A stretch of DNA of 64,000 bases from Notolepis coatsorum (GCA_963971535.1 OZ020592.1:125209937-125273936); one strand, 5' to 3'; numbered from the stretch's first letter, positions 1 to 11,604 are shown. Translations and numbers: made by a program. Notes: generated from the letters alone by a model not told the origin.

Positions 1-352
1 TGGCCGTTTGTAGGGAGGATAGAAGCCTTGCATCACATGTCCCCTCCGATACATGTGGAGGCAGCCCGTCACATCTTTTCACCTGCCAGCACGGACTCTC
101 ATTTGGCGAGGTGTAACGTGTGGGAGGCTCACACTACCCCCACCATTTTCCTGACTTTGCTGTGCAGGCGCCCCAACCGACCTGTAGGAGTCGCTGTTCA
201 CAACGGCCAGACTACCACTACCACCCATCGACTTCCCACCCGCTAACTCTGCCAATTGAGTTAGTATGACGGCCGGCCCAAGCCGGATTCGAACCAGGTG
301 TATCTTGCGTTGGTGACAAGCGCAATGTCCGCTGCGCCACCCAGCCGACCTA
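1..352 (-). repeat. tRNA-derived SINE (head on minus strand)
   Basis: On the minus strand an A-box-like motif (TGGCGCAGCGG, 329-339) is followed by a B-box (GGTTCGAATCC, 285-295), the spacing of an internal RNA polymerase III promoter. Beyond the head lies a non-tRNA body running to the window edge. Flanking DNA is repeat-like and no tRNA-length cloverleaf is evident, so this is a SINE rather than a tRNA gene. The family is not recognised. Confidence 0.65.
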
Positions 353-457
353 CTGGTGGCCATATTCAAAGTAATTTACTCTCAATAACTGTCAAACTAA
401 ATGTGTGCAAAAACATTTGTTTTTGGATGCGTGAGAGATATGCAAAATATGCTAAAT

Positions 458-991
458 ACCGTAATTCCTCTAATAGTAACCGGTATTCAATTAAAAACCA
501 GGTCTCTATTAATGACCGGGTGCGCTGTTGAGCTAAGCAATTATAAGCCGGCCTCCTAATACAAGCCGGGTATATTTTGTTATTGTTGTTATATGCTGGC
601 CTGGCTGTGCAGTAAATACCATATAATGGTATGGTGTTAATGTTTACCAAGAGAGTAAGCCTACCTCAGAATTGTATAAAACGAAGTTATTATTATTATT
701 ATTATTATACCAGTATTGTGATTGCACTATTTTACTTTATTTAACTTTTTTTTACCACCTGTAATTGCACTGTTTACTACCGTATTTCATACAGTACTTG
801 GTTTCAATAAATGAACCCAGTACATTTTACTGGGTTCAAACTGACACAAAATGTTGATTTATTCATTATGATCGGTTTGAAAATTAGAAATATAGACCTC
901 TCTCTTATACATGCCTCCTCCTAATACAAGCCTGGTATCCGCTACAGTTGAAACAAATACAAGCCGGGGTTACTATTAGAGGAATTACGGT
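458..991. mobile_element. MITE with about 25-bp inverted ends
   Basis: The two ends are inverted copies of one another: ACCGTAATTCCTCTAATAG at the left and its reverse complement at 967-991. The element is flanked by AAAT on both sides (454-457 and 992-995). The AT-rich interior has no plausible coding sequence. It is a non-autonomous DNA transposon of unassigned superfamily. Confidence 0.65.
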
Positions 992-1017
992 AAATCATTG
1001 TTGTTAGGTGGAGTGCC

Positions 1018-2640
1018 CAGGGGAGGAAACTAACTTTTTGGCTTACCAGCCAACTGGCAGGTAGATGATTTTCTTTACCAGCCAAACAGATTTTTTACCA
1101 GCCAAAAAATTATTGCGTATGTGTCCCCCACCGGCAGCCCTTTCTTCTCATCTAAACTGCAGAGACAAAATGGGTGATTATTAGCTTGTTAAACTGATGT
1201 TACCGTAACCACCAGTCCCCACCCCACCTACCCAACCCCCTCCAATGTCCAGTTTCTTCCCCCTCAAATGCATATACTCTTTTTAGAAACTCTGTCTCAT
1301 AAACAGTGCTGTATTTTTTTTTTTTTTATATATTTTTTATTATTATTGCAAAACAAAAAATATTAAAAGTCAGTACTCAACACATAATGCATATTGAAAC
1401 TTTCAGTCAAGGTGGTTAAAATACATGCAAGTACAGAAACAAGATAAAACAAAAATAGTCTATAATAACATTTTAACCGTATACAGTGCATATCCAGCGA
1501 AATTACAATTATATAAATGTTAGTATAGAATATACCCCTAATACCTATTTTCTAAAACCCTACACACATATGCTCCAGCTCGAACCCCCCCCTCCCGGAC
1601 CCCCTCTTGGATAGTACCTCCATTATCCCTCACTCCTACCAGACACTACCATTATAAGCTAGCTTTTATTCTCTCCACCACTTCTACCCACAATGACATT
1701 TTGGATTCATTGAGACCCAGAATTCTTGCTGTAGATATTTCTTGATATATCACATCGAGATATGTAAGAAACCAAACTTTCCGGCACATTTTTTCCGGTT
1801 GAAACCAGCGTGATGCGATCAGCTTTTTAGCTACTGTGTCTCCAGATTTCATGGCGAGCGCCTTGCCCACTACACCACGTAGCCGCCCACTTGCAACCCG
1901 TGTTACCAAGTAAACAAATCATCGTCAGCTCTCAGAATGGTAGTCAGAAGCCTGCACCGTTAGCGTTACTGCGTTAGCATCTAGCCTAGCCATGGCAGAC
2001 TATTTGATTCGTTAAGGGCTCGAAATTGCCTGGGTTTTGGTCATATGCTCCCGAAATGCTCCTGTTGTTTGGCTACTTCTATGTGCAGTGAAAACTACTC
2101 GAATGCTTTATAACCTAGTCATTGATTTAGTTCAGGCCGGGTAATCTAAGATTAGCCGCAGAGCTAACGCTAGTTAACGTGAGCTAACGCTAGTTAATCA
2201 AGCTCAGTAGCTCACAGAGAGAGATAAACAGCTGACAGCGGATAGTACAGGACGGTACAAATACAATAAAAAGGCGGGCGGGGGCTGTTGTGTAAACCTT
2301 GTACTCTTTAGTTTACATATAATAAGAGACGGATTATTTGCTTGCTCCACCAGTGCACCACAACACACACCAACTCTTGTCACAACGCTTTACGGTATTT
2401 TCACAGCACTGTCGCAACATTACCGTAAAACGTGAACACCGTTGTGACCCACTCGCTCCACTAGTGAGGACGCCTGGTCTCGCCCTCTGCTGGCGCGTGT
2501 GTGCACTACACTCAAAACTCCGTTTCACTGTAATAGAAGCTGAAGCGCATCTGTGATTTTGACGGTGACGGACGGTATTGATTTTCAATACCGTCGGGAT
2601 TTCTAAATACCCTGGTATACCGTAATATCGTCATACCGCC
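1018..2640. repeat. patchwork of transposon fragments
   Basis: The left edge (CAGGGGAGGAAACTAAC) matches an end of the hAT-type element at 19442-21440. About 1230-1310 resembles the 3' UTR of the LINE at 35-39 kb. About 1840-1900 on the minus strand resembles a decayed tRNA-derived SINE head (GGTGTAGTGGGCAAGG). About 1985-2190 is a second copy of sequence also found at 10270-10440. The stretch ends near 2636 in a hAT-like terminus (..CCGCCCAAGCCTA). No gene is seen. Confidence 0.5.
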
Positions 2641-3016
2641 CAAGCCTACTGGGTGTTGAGCATAACAGTATCGAAGTTAATTTACTTACCCTAAAGTATT
2701 TTCCTATGAACTGAAACTTATAAGATGTTCTCAGTGTTCAGTTAGAGCTATGAAGCACGATAGCTAATTAGCCAACAACTGCAAAAGCTAATGATGTTAT
2801 AAGACATTGATATCAGGAGCTATCTGTAGCTACTGCTAGTCAGCTAGATAATGTTAGGCAATGCCTCATGTATTAAACTAAAGTTGACTGGGTCATTTTG
2901 TTTAAAGGCCAACTTGCAGGTTGTATTTTTGTTCAATAAACAATGTGACTAGGCCAACGCTGACTTTCATGAAGGGGGGGGGGTTATCGAAATTGACCCA
3001 GTTTTAGCGTTTTTAT
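2641..3016. other. no gene; low-complexity and repeat-like sequence
   Basis: Nothing codable is seen. The text shares phrases such as TAAGACATTGATATCAGGAGC with other hAT interiors in the window (about 3420 and 36640), so it is probably old transposon sequence. Confidence 0.4.
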
Positions 3017-4853
3017 TAGGGATGCCCCGATCACGTTTTTTTGCCACCGATACCGATCACCGATCGTCGTGAGCCATATTGGCCGATACCGATCCGATAC
3101 CGATCATTTTTGATTAAAAGAAATTAAAATTTATTTTATATAATTTTTCTTTTTATAAAATATATATATTATATAATTAGACTTGTACTTGTATTATCTG
3201 CGAGACATCGCCACCACGCAACAAGCTCCACTGTCTGCGTGTACTCTAGTAGCCTCCAGCTACAGCCAGGATTCTCCGGAGCTGCAGCTGGACCTATACT
3301 CGAGTAGCCTCGAGCTACGGCCAGGATTCTCTGGCGCTGCACCTGGACCCTATTGGTATAATGTTACTTAACTGTGCTCAGCAAGCCCTCAGCTCGAATA
3401 CGCATCGAATCAGTGTTATAAGACATTGATATCAGGAGCTATCTGTAGCTACTGCTAGCCGGATATATAACGTTAATACAACGCCTCAGTGAATTATTTA
3501 GTTCAATGGGACATTTCGTTTTTAACAGTGAACTAACTTGCTCTAACGTGAGCTAACAGCTAACAGGTATCATACCTACCTACTATACTTGCTAGAGCGT
3601 TTGTTGATGTCAGGAGCTATCGGTAGCTGGCCGGCTAGATACCGTTCGGTTAGACCAGGGGTCGGCAACCTGCGGCCTCGAGGCCGCATGCGGCTCTTTA
3701 GCCAATCAGTTGCGGCTACCTGGCAAAAAAAAAAAAAAAAAAAAACTTATTTTGGAGATCTATGTCATACTGTGACACTGAAATGAAAAAATATTTCATC
3801 AACTAAGATATTTAGTCAACAAAAGGCTTGCCTGTATGCCTGATATGTGGTGCGAAATTTGCGAACAACGAAAAATGTACTTTTCATTTTATAGATTTTC
3901 CACAAATAAGGGAAGGACTCTAATATAGCTGCATAGTTCAAGGTTTTATTTCAAAGTAGGTCTACAGATGTCAGTGTTTTTTCTCCTTTTCTGTGTTTTA
4001 TAGGTCTACACATGGTAGTCTTTTTTCAAAGTACACTACTTTTTATTTGATAAATGTTCCACAAATAAGGGAAGGACTCAAATATACCTGAATAGTTCAG
4101 GGTTTTATTTCAAAGTCGGTCTACAGACACCAGTGTTATGTCTCCTCTTCTGTGTTTTATTAAAAAATAGGTCTACACAGCCAGTATCTTTTCTCCTCTT
4201 CATAAGAGTTTGAGGTTTTCCTTTGTTATAACAGGTAAAAACAGCAATTAAAGTCAAAAAATTTCTTTTTGTTGCTTTATAATCCCATTAATGCAACAAA
4301 CTGTGTGCTATAAGTATAAAGTATAATAAATCGCAAATTACTTTGGGTATGCAATTGTCTGGCATTTTATGCTAAATGTGGGGTATGCTTGGGGATATAT
4401 AAAACGTTATACACTGTGTTATCTTCATTTTAAGGGTAAATAGGTTGTGCGGCTCCCTGAGCATTTTATTTTGTGGGACGGGGGAAAAGTGGCTCTTTTG
4501 ATACTAAAGGTTGCTGACCCCTGGGTTAGACAATGCCTCATCATGTATTAAACTAAAAGTGAATAGTTGACTGGGTCATTTTGTAACGGTAGCTAAGCTA
4601 ACGTTAGCTCAGGGAGACACACGCCGTCCTCCCGTGTCTCACTAGACTAGACCCGTGTTTACATGCGTGCGGGAGGGGCTGGACTCGAGAGCAGACGCCG
4701 CACCACCGGTGTCTGAGACAGAACTCAGCGACAGCGACTGAGATCGGGTTTGACGATCGGTGAAAATAAAACGTTATCACCGATCACCGATCGCATATTT
4801 ATACTGAATATCGGCCGATAACGATCGGTGGCCGATCGATCGGGGCATCCCTA
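3017..4853. mobile_element. hAT-type element, TAGGGATGCCCCGATC ends
   Basis: The terminal inverted repeats are TAGGGATGCCCCGATC and its complement. The element is bounded by a perfect 8-bp target duplication GTTTTTAT (3009-3016 and 4854-4861), the hAT signature. No transposase frame survives. A second copy with its own target duplication is at 36259-37173. A complete hAT element is nested at 3656-4523. Confidence 0.85.
3656..4523. mobile_element. hAT-Charlie-like element nested in a hAT element
   Basis: The ends are CAGGGGTCGGCAACC and GGTTGCTGACCCCTG, with a perfect 8-bp duplication GGTTAGAC (3648-3655 and 4524-4531). The CAGGGGTCGGCAA end is characteristic of Charlie-like hATs in vertebrates. 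The interior is AT-rich without an intact reading frame. It inserted after the surrounding 3017-4853 element. Confidence 0.85.
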
Positions 4854-4861
4854 GTTTTTAT

Positions 4862-5229
4862 CAAACATTTTGTCGACCAAACCACAACCGCCACGCACAT
4901 GCATATTTTAATCCATGTTTCATAGCGTGCGTGTGTCATCTTAATGATGACGTCACACCAGGTGCAGGGCAGCAGGGGATCTGAGAGTCACAGCAGGTAG
5001 TGGCAGGAAGCAGAGCCTTCTTGTTATTACTAGCCGAGGAGCTAGTCTCCGTTTCACCTAACACTATTGCTCCGTGATCATAGCCATTCATCTCTAAAGC
5101 TAACCACTATTTGTAAAAGCCACAACCACGTTACCATATTTGTAATAATGTAAATCATTGTGTCGTTGTACATTGTGTTTATAACGAAACTCCTAACATG
5201 GCCCGATTTAAAATAGTTCCTTCCTCTTT
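4862..5229. other. no gene seen
   Basis: Moderately GC-balanced sequence between two transposons. No conserved coding, tRNA-like or clear terminal repeat signal was recognised. Confidence 0.4.
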
Positions 5230-5539
5230 GTGCTTGGGTTTTCAGAAAAAGGCGAGCTATGTGACGCTAATTATTTAGCGTCAACGCTGGCTACAACAAT
5301 GGAGGATGTTATTCTCTGCGGGACTAATATTATTCTATGACAGCCCCGCCCCCATTCGCTAACCAACCAATCACTGCTACGCAATATCAACGCAACGGTT
5401 GTTTAGGTTAGATTTGGGGGACATGTACGCAACGTCCAAGCAACACAGTCTACAAGACCCTCTAAAACAACCGTGCTGAAATCGCGCCGATGTTGTGTTG
5501 CAGTTGCTCTGAAGTTTCTGTAGCATGCAGAGGCCTTAA

Positions 5540-5662
5540 CACACAGGCTGCTGTCCACTCCCAACAGAGAGTAACACACAGGCTGCTGTCCCAACAGAGA
5601 GTAACACACAGGCTGCTGTCCCAACAGAGAGAGTAACACAGGCTGCTGTGCCAACAGAGAGT
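5540..5662. repeat. minisatellite, 30-32-base unit (left half)
   Basis: Tandem copies of a unit containing ACACAGGCTGCTGTCCCAAC then AGAGAGTAAC. The array continues after the inserted element at 6857-6980, and the same unit forms a longer array at 8411-9142. Open frames across it are artefacts of repetition. Confidence 0.85.
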
Positions 5663-6856
5663 CAGGGCTCTACGCTAACCTTTTTCACTAGGGGCACAGG
5701 TGCTCCTAAATGAAAAAAGTTAGGAGCACACAAAGAAATTTAGGAGCACCCAAAAATATTTAGGAGCACAGTGAAAATATTTCCAAGTAAAAGAGTTTTT
5801 TTTTTTTTTTTTTAAATAAATGTATATTTGTACTGTGCGTGCATGTGTGTAAATTAGCTCTAGCTACAACCCTGCATGTTTACATTTTGTATTTTGTACT
5901 TGATGTTCATTAACATGTGCTGTCCCTATCAAATAAACTATCAAATCAAACTACTGCTACAAAAGTAACAGTCACTTAACTTTAGCTTTTGCCCCTTTTA
6001 TGCATACAATGCCTATGTTTTGGCTGTGTTGCTCTTCTAGAGAAATAATCCTTTCAGGGTTGCCTATTGAAATACTGTACACCTCCAGTACAGAAACATT
6101 GTTTATGAGTTTGCGTGTCAGGTAGACCATTGATTGACAGTCGAGTCTGCCAATTACGTCACACCGCTTGCACTCCGGCCGTCCGGCGCTGCAGCTGGAC
6201 CCTATTGCCCACCTCTGCTGTTCATAACGCTAGCCAAGTTAGCTGTACACACATACACAGTGGGCCAGCAGTTACTTTTGTGTAGGGGTGTAACAATGCA
6301 TCGATCCTAAGGGGAAAATTCAACTGCATCGATTTGAAAATGTTAGAATCGATTATCGCAATTTGAATGTGTACACAGTGTTATGTTGTTATCATGTCCG
6401 TTACAGTCAACACAACGGCATACGCTACTGCATCAACGTTATGATTAACAAAGCACGGCATTCGTTTTGTTGCATTAACGTTATATTACTATTGCTATCG
6501 CTAAATCTAGGTGTTCTAAAATATATTGCTATTGGTAAGACTAGAAGTTACATGTCTCGGGAAACTCTCGCATATCGCAATGGTGGCGTTTCAGGAAGTA
6601 AACAAGCCAAATGAGAGCTTCCGATTGGTCATTTGCTTTCTTTATCATGAAACCAGTCACGTCACTCTACTGTGATTGGACCGTTGGCTTGAGTGCAATG
6701 TGGGACTTGTAGTTTTTTAACGATTCTCGCGGCGGAGGAAAAAAAAGACGAGGCTGTAATCTGTACTCGCACAGCGTGCGCGTAATTGATTTTTACGGTT
6801 CGCACACATATTTTTAGGGGCATATGCGAGCAATTTGGTCGCACTGTAGAGCCCTG
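5663..6856. mobile_element. DNA element with 5-bp target duplication
   Basis: The termini are CAGGGCTCTACGCTAAC and the complement-like ..GCACTGTAGAGCCCTG. The flanks are a 5-bp duplication AGAGT (5658-5662 and 6857-6861). It split a minisatellite array. A relative with CAGGGCTGTAC ends and a 5-bp duplication CTCAT is at 14434-17294. An inner terminus (TAGGGGTGTAACAATGC, about 6284) suggests a further insertion. No coding capacity is seen. Confidence 0.7.
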
Positions 6857-6980
6857 AGAGTAACACAAAGGCTGCTGTCCCAACAGAGAGTAACACACAG
6901 GCTGCTGTCCCAACAGACAGTAACACACAGGCTGCTGTCCCAACAGACGGTAACACACAGGCTGCTGTCCCAACAGACAG
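6857..6980. repeat. minisatellite, 30-base unit (right half)
   Basis: Continuation of the array at 5540-5662, in the same orientation, with unit variants ACAGACAG and ACAGACGG replacing ACAGAGAG. The variants differ from those in the left half, so the two halves have diverged. Confidence 0.85.
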
Positions 6981-7300
6981 TAAAGGCCTCTACATGCTAC
7001 AGCAACTTCAAAGCAACTTCAACACAACATCAGCGCGATTTCAACACGGTTGTTGCAGAGGGTCTTGTAGACGGTGTTGCTTGGACGTTGCGTACCGGTC
7101 TCCAATCTAATCTAAACAACCGTTGCGTTGATATTGCGTAGCAGTGATTGGTTGGTTAGCGAATGGGGGCGGGGCTGTCATAGAATAATATTGGTCCCGC
7201 AGAGAATACCATCCTCCATTGTTGTAGGCAGCAAGCTATGCTATCAATATTAGCTAAATAATTAGCGTCATAACTGGCCTTTTTCTGAAAACCCAAGCAC

Positions 7301-7686
7301 ATATTGTTCCATAGCATACGCCTTCAGTTGATCATGACAAATCCTCTCTTACCTTGACGATTAAAAAGCCTCCATAATTTAGTAAATAAAGCTGTAGCCA
7401 GCCAGCTAGCATTGGTGATATTCAAAATGCTATCCACATTAGCTACATAGCTAACCAACTAAATACAATGGTATCCTGAGGTAATGTTAAATACAACGTT
7501 TGCTAGTCGAAATGACTGGACACACACAGGGACAAGTTAAACATCAATCAATTAATTTATTCCAACAGGTAGTTTGAGCTGCATGTGAGCCGGTCTTTCT
7601 CTCCTCTCCATTGGAAACTAATGAAGTTACGTTGAAGCACAGAACCGGCTGACAAAAGTTAAGCTGCTAGCAACAGACACTATAAT
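7301..7686. other. no gene seen
   Basis: AT-rich sequence with GCTAGC/TAGCTA motifs typical of the surrounding transposon DNA. No coding or structured element was recognised. Confidence 0.4.
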
Positions 7687-7892
7687 ACTTCCGGTCGGGG
7701 GATTTCAAAATAAAAGAGCGACGACTAAAAGCACCGGAAATACGTTTATTTTGTACATATCTAACGTTAACACGAACCTAAACTAACTTTAGATTAGTTT
7801 AGGTTCGTGTAACGTTAGATATTGTAAAAAATAAACGTATTTACGGTGCTTTTAGACTCGCTCTTTTATTTTGAAACCCCCCGCCCGGAAGT
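7687..7892. mobile_element. hairpin MITE
   Basis: A nearly perfect palindrome of about 206 bases, from ACTTCCGGTCGGGGG to CCGCCCGGAAGT, with its centre near 7790. Related sequence (CTTCCGGTCCGGTCGGTGGG and TTCAAAATAAAAG) recurs at about 20475-20550. It would fold into one long hairpin. Confidence 0.7.
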
Positions 7893-8159
7893 AAAAACGA
7901 TGCTTATTCTTCTGCCTGTTATCAATGGGTTGGTTGAGAAGGGAAGCGTCATCTATCTAGGGAACCTAGCTACGTACGGGGTTGTTACATAGGCTGCGCG
8001 TTGATTTTGCAGAAGCATAAAGGTAAATAAAGTGTATTGCACAGTGCAATACTCCAATTCAGCCATTGGCAATTCAGCCGTTGGGTGGGGGGCGCTGTTG
8101 AGCGGGCCTGTGACCGGACCTGAAAGCGCCCCTACTCTGCGGCTCTGCAGTTGCATACC

Positions 8160-8405
8160 GTTGGGAGCAGCACGGAGTTTCGACTCGGGACTTATTTTAT
8201 TTGGAATATAATGACTGTATACGCAAAAGTAGCCTAGTTTTAAGTTAAAATATTATAAATCTACATGCCTTGAGGATGTCATTCTTTATATAGCCTGCCT
8301 ATCAGGCAAAAAAAAATATTCTAACGGAAACACTGATACCGTGATATATACCGTTACCGTCTATGCTTCAAATTATACCGTGATATACATTTTAGACCAT
8401 ACAGT
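8160..8405. repeat. fragment of the tRNA-headed repeat family and hAT end
   Basis: The stretch with GCAAAAGTAGCCTAG and ..TATAAATCTACATGC.. to CATTCTTTATATAG (about 8224-8297) is a second copy of the body of the tRNA-headed element at 37486-37780. GTTTCGACTCGGG just before it may be a decayed B-box. The part from about 8335 to 8414 ends like a hAT terminus. Confidence 0.5.
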
Positions 8406-8410
8406 CCACC

Positions 8411-8849
8411 CCTAGGCTGATGTCCCAACAGAGAGAGTAACACACAGGCTGCTGTCCCAACAGAGAGAGTAACACACAGGCTGCTGTCCCAACAGAGAGT
8501 AACACACAGGCTGCTGTCCCAACAGAGAGAGTAACACACAGGCTGCTGTCCCAACAGAGAGAGTAACACACAGGCTGCTGTCCCAACAGAGAGAGTAACA
8601 CACAGGCTGCTGTCCCAACAGAGAGTAACACACAGGCTGCTGTCCCAACAGAGAGAGTAACACACAGGCTGCTGTCCCAACAGAGAGAGTAACACACAGG
8701 CTGCTGTCCCAACAGAGAGAGTAACACACAGGCTGCTGTCCCAACAGAGAGTAACACACAGGCTGCTGTCCCAACAGAGAGTAACACACAGGCTGCTGTC
8801 CCAAAAGAGAGTAACACACAGGCTGCTGTCCCAACAGAGAGAGTAACAC
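8411..8849. repeat. minisatellite, about 14 units of 30 or 32 bases
   Basis: About 14 head-to-tail copies of the GGCTGCTGTCCC unit. Units alternate between a 30-base form (AGAGAGTAAC) and a 32-base form (AGAGAGAGTAAC). Runs of the long form are broken by single short units, suggesting higher-order amplification. The array resumes after a SINE-like insert at 8850-9068 and again after a DNA element at 9143-9786. Confidence 0.9.
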
Positions 8850-9068
8850 ATTTACATTTACATTTACATTTAGTCATTTAGCTGACGCTTTTATCCAAAG
8901 CGACTTACAAGTTCTGTGCGACAAGACAGCAAGAAGGGTATAACTCTATCAGCTGAGTAACAATGTTCATCAAAGTGTTGCGTGTTACAGTGTAGGTTAG
9001 TTTATTAGGACAAGTGCATGACATTAAGGTTAGTCGGGGTTAGATTTTTTTTTTTTTTTTTTTTTTTT
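8850..9068 (+). repeat. SINE-like teleost repeat inside the minisatellite
   Basis: This contains the phrase GCTTTTATCCAAAGCGACTT, common in dispersed repeats of teleost genomes, preceded by CATTTA repeats and ended by a T-rich tract (9045-9068). It interrupts the minisatellite cleanly. An inverted relative lies at about 54845-55005 and a short fragment at 33172-33200. Confidence 0.6.
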
Positions 9069-9142
9069 CCCAACAGAGAGTAACACACAGGCTGCTGTCC
9101 CAACAGAGAGAGTAAAACACAGGCTGCTGTCCCAACAGAGAG
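9069..9142. repeat. minisatellite remnant
   Basis: Two more units of the 30-32-base repeat lie between the SINE-like insert and the DNA element at 9143. A further partial unit follows that element at 9787-9811. Confidence 0.8.
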
Positions 9143-9786
9143 TAGAGCCATATGGAATCCGCAATCACGGAATCGCGGAATTGAGCAATAAAAATGGAAT
9201 CCACTATAAAAAAAATTAAAAAAAATCTCTTTTTTTTATGTTGTGGGACTTTTACAGCACTTTGTTCAACTTTGTCAGTGCTGTAAAGTTTAAACCTTTT
9301 AAAATCTTAGACAAACAAAACACTTTGCTTTCATGAAATATTGTAAGCAGTCATTTGAGGCTTTATAAAAGCAGCACAATGAACACAAATCTGTCAGTGC
9401 CGAGTCCGACCTCATCTTAAATAACAGACAGCATTGCTTGTTGTAGTTAACAAAGAGAGGCAGAGTTGATTTTGCAAAAATATATATATATATATATTTT
9501 TTTTTATAATAATCAAATTTTATTTCATATTCGAATCCCATGCCCATTGAACGAAGCTTCGAAGCTTCAAAGTATTTAAGACAGCCCTATTAAATGGACT
9601 GTTATATCTTATTAAATTGTGGACATTTATTCATTCCCTCTTATTAGACACTATTTCTGATGGTAAAATGAGCGTACAAAGCAAAATACAGAATTCTGAA
9701 ATATTAACGGAAAAAACGGAATTTGGAAAAAAATAAAATGGAATTTGGAATTTGGAAAAAAATAAAACGGATTTCATATGGCTCTA
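9143..9786. mobile_element. hAT-type MITE in the minisatellite
   Basis: The ends are TAGAGCCATATGGAATCCG and its near complement (CGGATTTCATATGGCTCTA). The flanking octamers ACAGAGAG and AGAGAGAG match at 7 of 8 positions and fall in the repeat unit. The AT-rich interior has a TATATA run and no transposase. It contains an end (AAGTATTTAAGACAGCCCTA) also seen at about 13507. Confidence 0.65.
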
Positions 9787-9825
9787 AGAGAGAGTAACAC
9801 AGGCTGCTGTTTTGTTTTTTTGCAC

Positions 9826-9960
9826 TACCTATCTTTGTGAAAGTGGCTTCTCAGCTCTGGTCCAGCTGAAGACAGAGCAGAGGAACAGATTGGACATTGA
9901 GCATGACCTCAGAGTTGCTTTGAGACTCTTGTCAGGACCAAACAACATCCCCAGTTATTA
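9826..9960 (+). pseudogene. hAT transposase C-terminal (dimerisation) fragment
   Basis: One forward frame encodes about 44 residues with the pattern CESGFSAL, KTEQRNRL and DLRVAL, ending in a stop at about 9960. This matches the C-terminal dimerisation region of hAT transposases (vertebrate ZBED-like copies). The rest of the gene is missing. An inverted partial copy of its first part lies at about 10005-10065, so this is a broken transposon remnant. Confidence 0.65.
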
Positions 9961-10137
9961 GTTCCCCCAAACTTACGGTCGGGCTGTTATGTTAAGCTAA
10001 GAAGTCTTCAACTGGCTGGACCAGAGCTGAGAAGCCACTTTCACAAAGATAGGTAGTGCAAAAAAAGTAGTTAAAAAAAAAAGCTAATCGACGCAACAAT
10101 TTCTCGTCACCGATTTAATCGTTGCAGCCCTAATAGC

Positions 10138-11604
10138 TAGGGATGGGAATCGGGTTCCTAATTGTCCAAATCCTGGAATCGCATGCCTCCGTGACGATCG
10201 CTTCCTCTTATCGCTGCCATGTTTTCCCGACCGTTGCGCATTTAAAAACAATAACGTTAGCATGCAGCCATAGAGCAGACTATTTGATTCCTTAAGGGCT
10301 CGAAATTGCCTGGGTTTTGGTCATATGCTCCCGAAATGATCCCGCTGTTTGACTGCTTCTATGTGCAGTGAAAACTACTATGCTTTGCAACCTAGTCATT
10401 CATTTAATTCGGGGGAAAACTAGCGTTAGCCGCTGTGAGGGAAAATTATTTATGTATGATATCTCATTTATAATGTACAAAATTCACAATTAGATATATT
10501 TCATTTCAGACCATAAACACTCCGTGTCTGTCCCAAAACCTAGTGCAAAGGTTCGCTTATGCAAACAAGCCATTGTTTGCACAAGCTGACTGGCTCCAAC
10601 TTGTACACCACTACTACCCCCCCACCTTCGTGTTATCATGTGCCCCGAAGTAATTTCTATAAACCCTGTCTGCCCTTCCTCAGAATCATACCACTATTGT
10701 CACTGCCTTTGTCATCATGACCTCAAGATGACATGGCACACTTCACTTGTACCCCCCTGGCCCTGTATTGGCCCTGTGTAAACATTACACCACTGCTTTC
10801 CCTTAGATGGGACTTCCTTAACGTGCATGTATTGGATTGGATAAATACCGCTATCATCTATGTGATTGGATGAAACAATATCATATCATCCTTGCCCACT
10901 TTTACTCTATATAAACTGTATTAAAATGTTCATTCAATTGTGCAACTCAGGGTAGAGCATTTGATGTGCTCTGCCTTGACTTGTCACCATTTGTATTCTG
11001 CAGAATATAATAATAAATCACTTTTAAACTGTGAAGACTCTGTATCCAAAGCTATATTTATTTCATGCATTACCAAGGGTTTGTGGCGACTTTTATTTCC
11101 ACAACACCGCGCGGAGCTAACGCTAACTAAACCTTGCTCCATACACGCTGGTCCGCATATACACAAACACACAGAGAGAGAGAGAGAACAGCAGGCCGAC
11201 TAGAAGAGGGTGGGGGCTAGCGGGGGAGGAGCGGTCTGTGTGTGTGTGTGCTGGTCTTCTGAAAGACAGAGGAATAACGACCAGTTGAATGCAACTATTG
11301 ACTGTAGTTGCATTGAACAGGTAGTTATTCAATAGATTAAATTAGTTTAAGAATAAAAAAAATAGGTACATTATTTTATAGTGTATAGTTAAAAAAAATT
11401 ATTTTATTTTGACATGGGGGCCCAACAATAAATGACAATCAGAAATGTCAAGTTGCCTGTTGTTATTCTAACCAGCTTAGTTCTGTTGCATTTCCAATTT
11501 ATTTATTTAAATGATAAATAATCAGGAATCGATAAAGAATCGTAGCGATAAGCAAAATTGATAATAGAATCGTATCGATAAAATCTCATCAATTCCCATC
11601 CCTA
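10138..11604. mobile_element. hAT-type element carrying a solo LTR
   Basis: The termini are TAGGGATGGGAATCGG and ATTCCCATCCCTA, with flanking octamers CTAATAGC and CACATAGC (6 of 8 match). The interior shares sequence with about 1985-2190. A 673-bp solo LTR (10434-11106) sits inside, followed by GA/TG-rich simple sequence at about 11167-11250. Confidence 0.65.
10434..11106 (+). mobile_element. solo LTR
   Basis: It starts TGTGAGGG and ends CCACAACA (TG..CA), flanked by CCGC on both sides (10430-10433 and 11107-11110). Inside are a TATATAA box (about 10907) and an AATAAA signal (about 11010) in the order of a forward LTR. The related sequence at about 2149-2175 lacks the insert and reads TTAGCCGCAGAGCTAACG, an empty site supporting the boundaries. 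Confidence 0.7.

Larger units (their letters stand above)
5230..7300. mobile_element. foldback element with minisatellite core
   Basis: The arms at 5230-5539 and 6981-7300 are imperfect inverted copies over about 310 bases. For example GTGCTTGGGTTTTCAG on the left pairs with CTGAAAACCCAAGCAC on the right, and both arms hold the complement of GGGGGCGGGGCTGTCAT. Between the arms lies a minisatellite (unit about 30 bases) that was later split by a DNA element at 5663-6856. No transposase is present, so this is a non-autonomous foldback structure. Confidence 0.75.

Noticed and set aside
8411..8849. CRISPR-like repeat array
   Set aside because: There are no unique spacers; units are contiguous tandem copies in eukaryotic DNA.
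8354..8877. Three overlapping minus-strand frames of 145-165 codons
   Set aside because: All three are translations of the same 30-32-base minisatellite in different registers.
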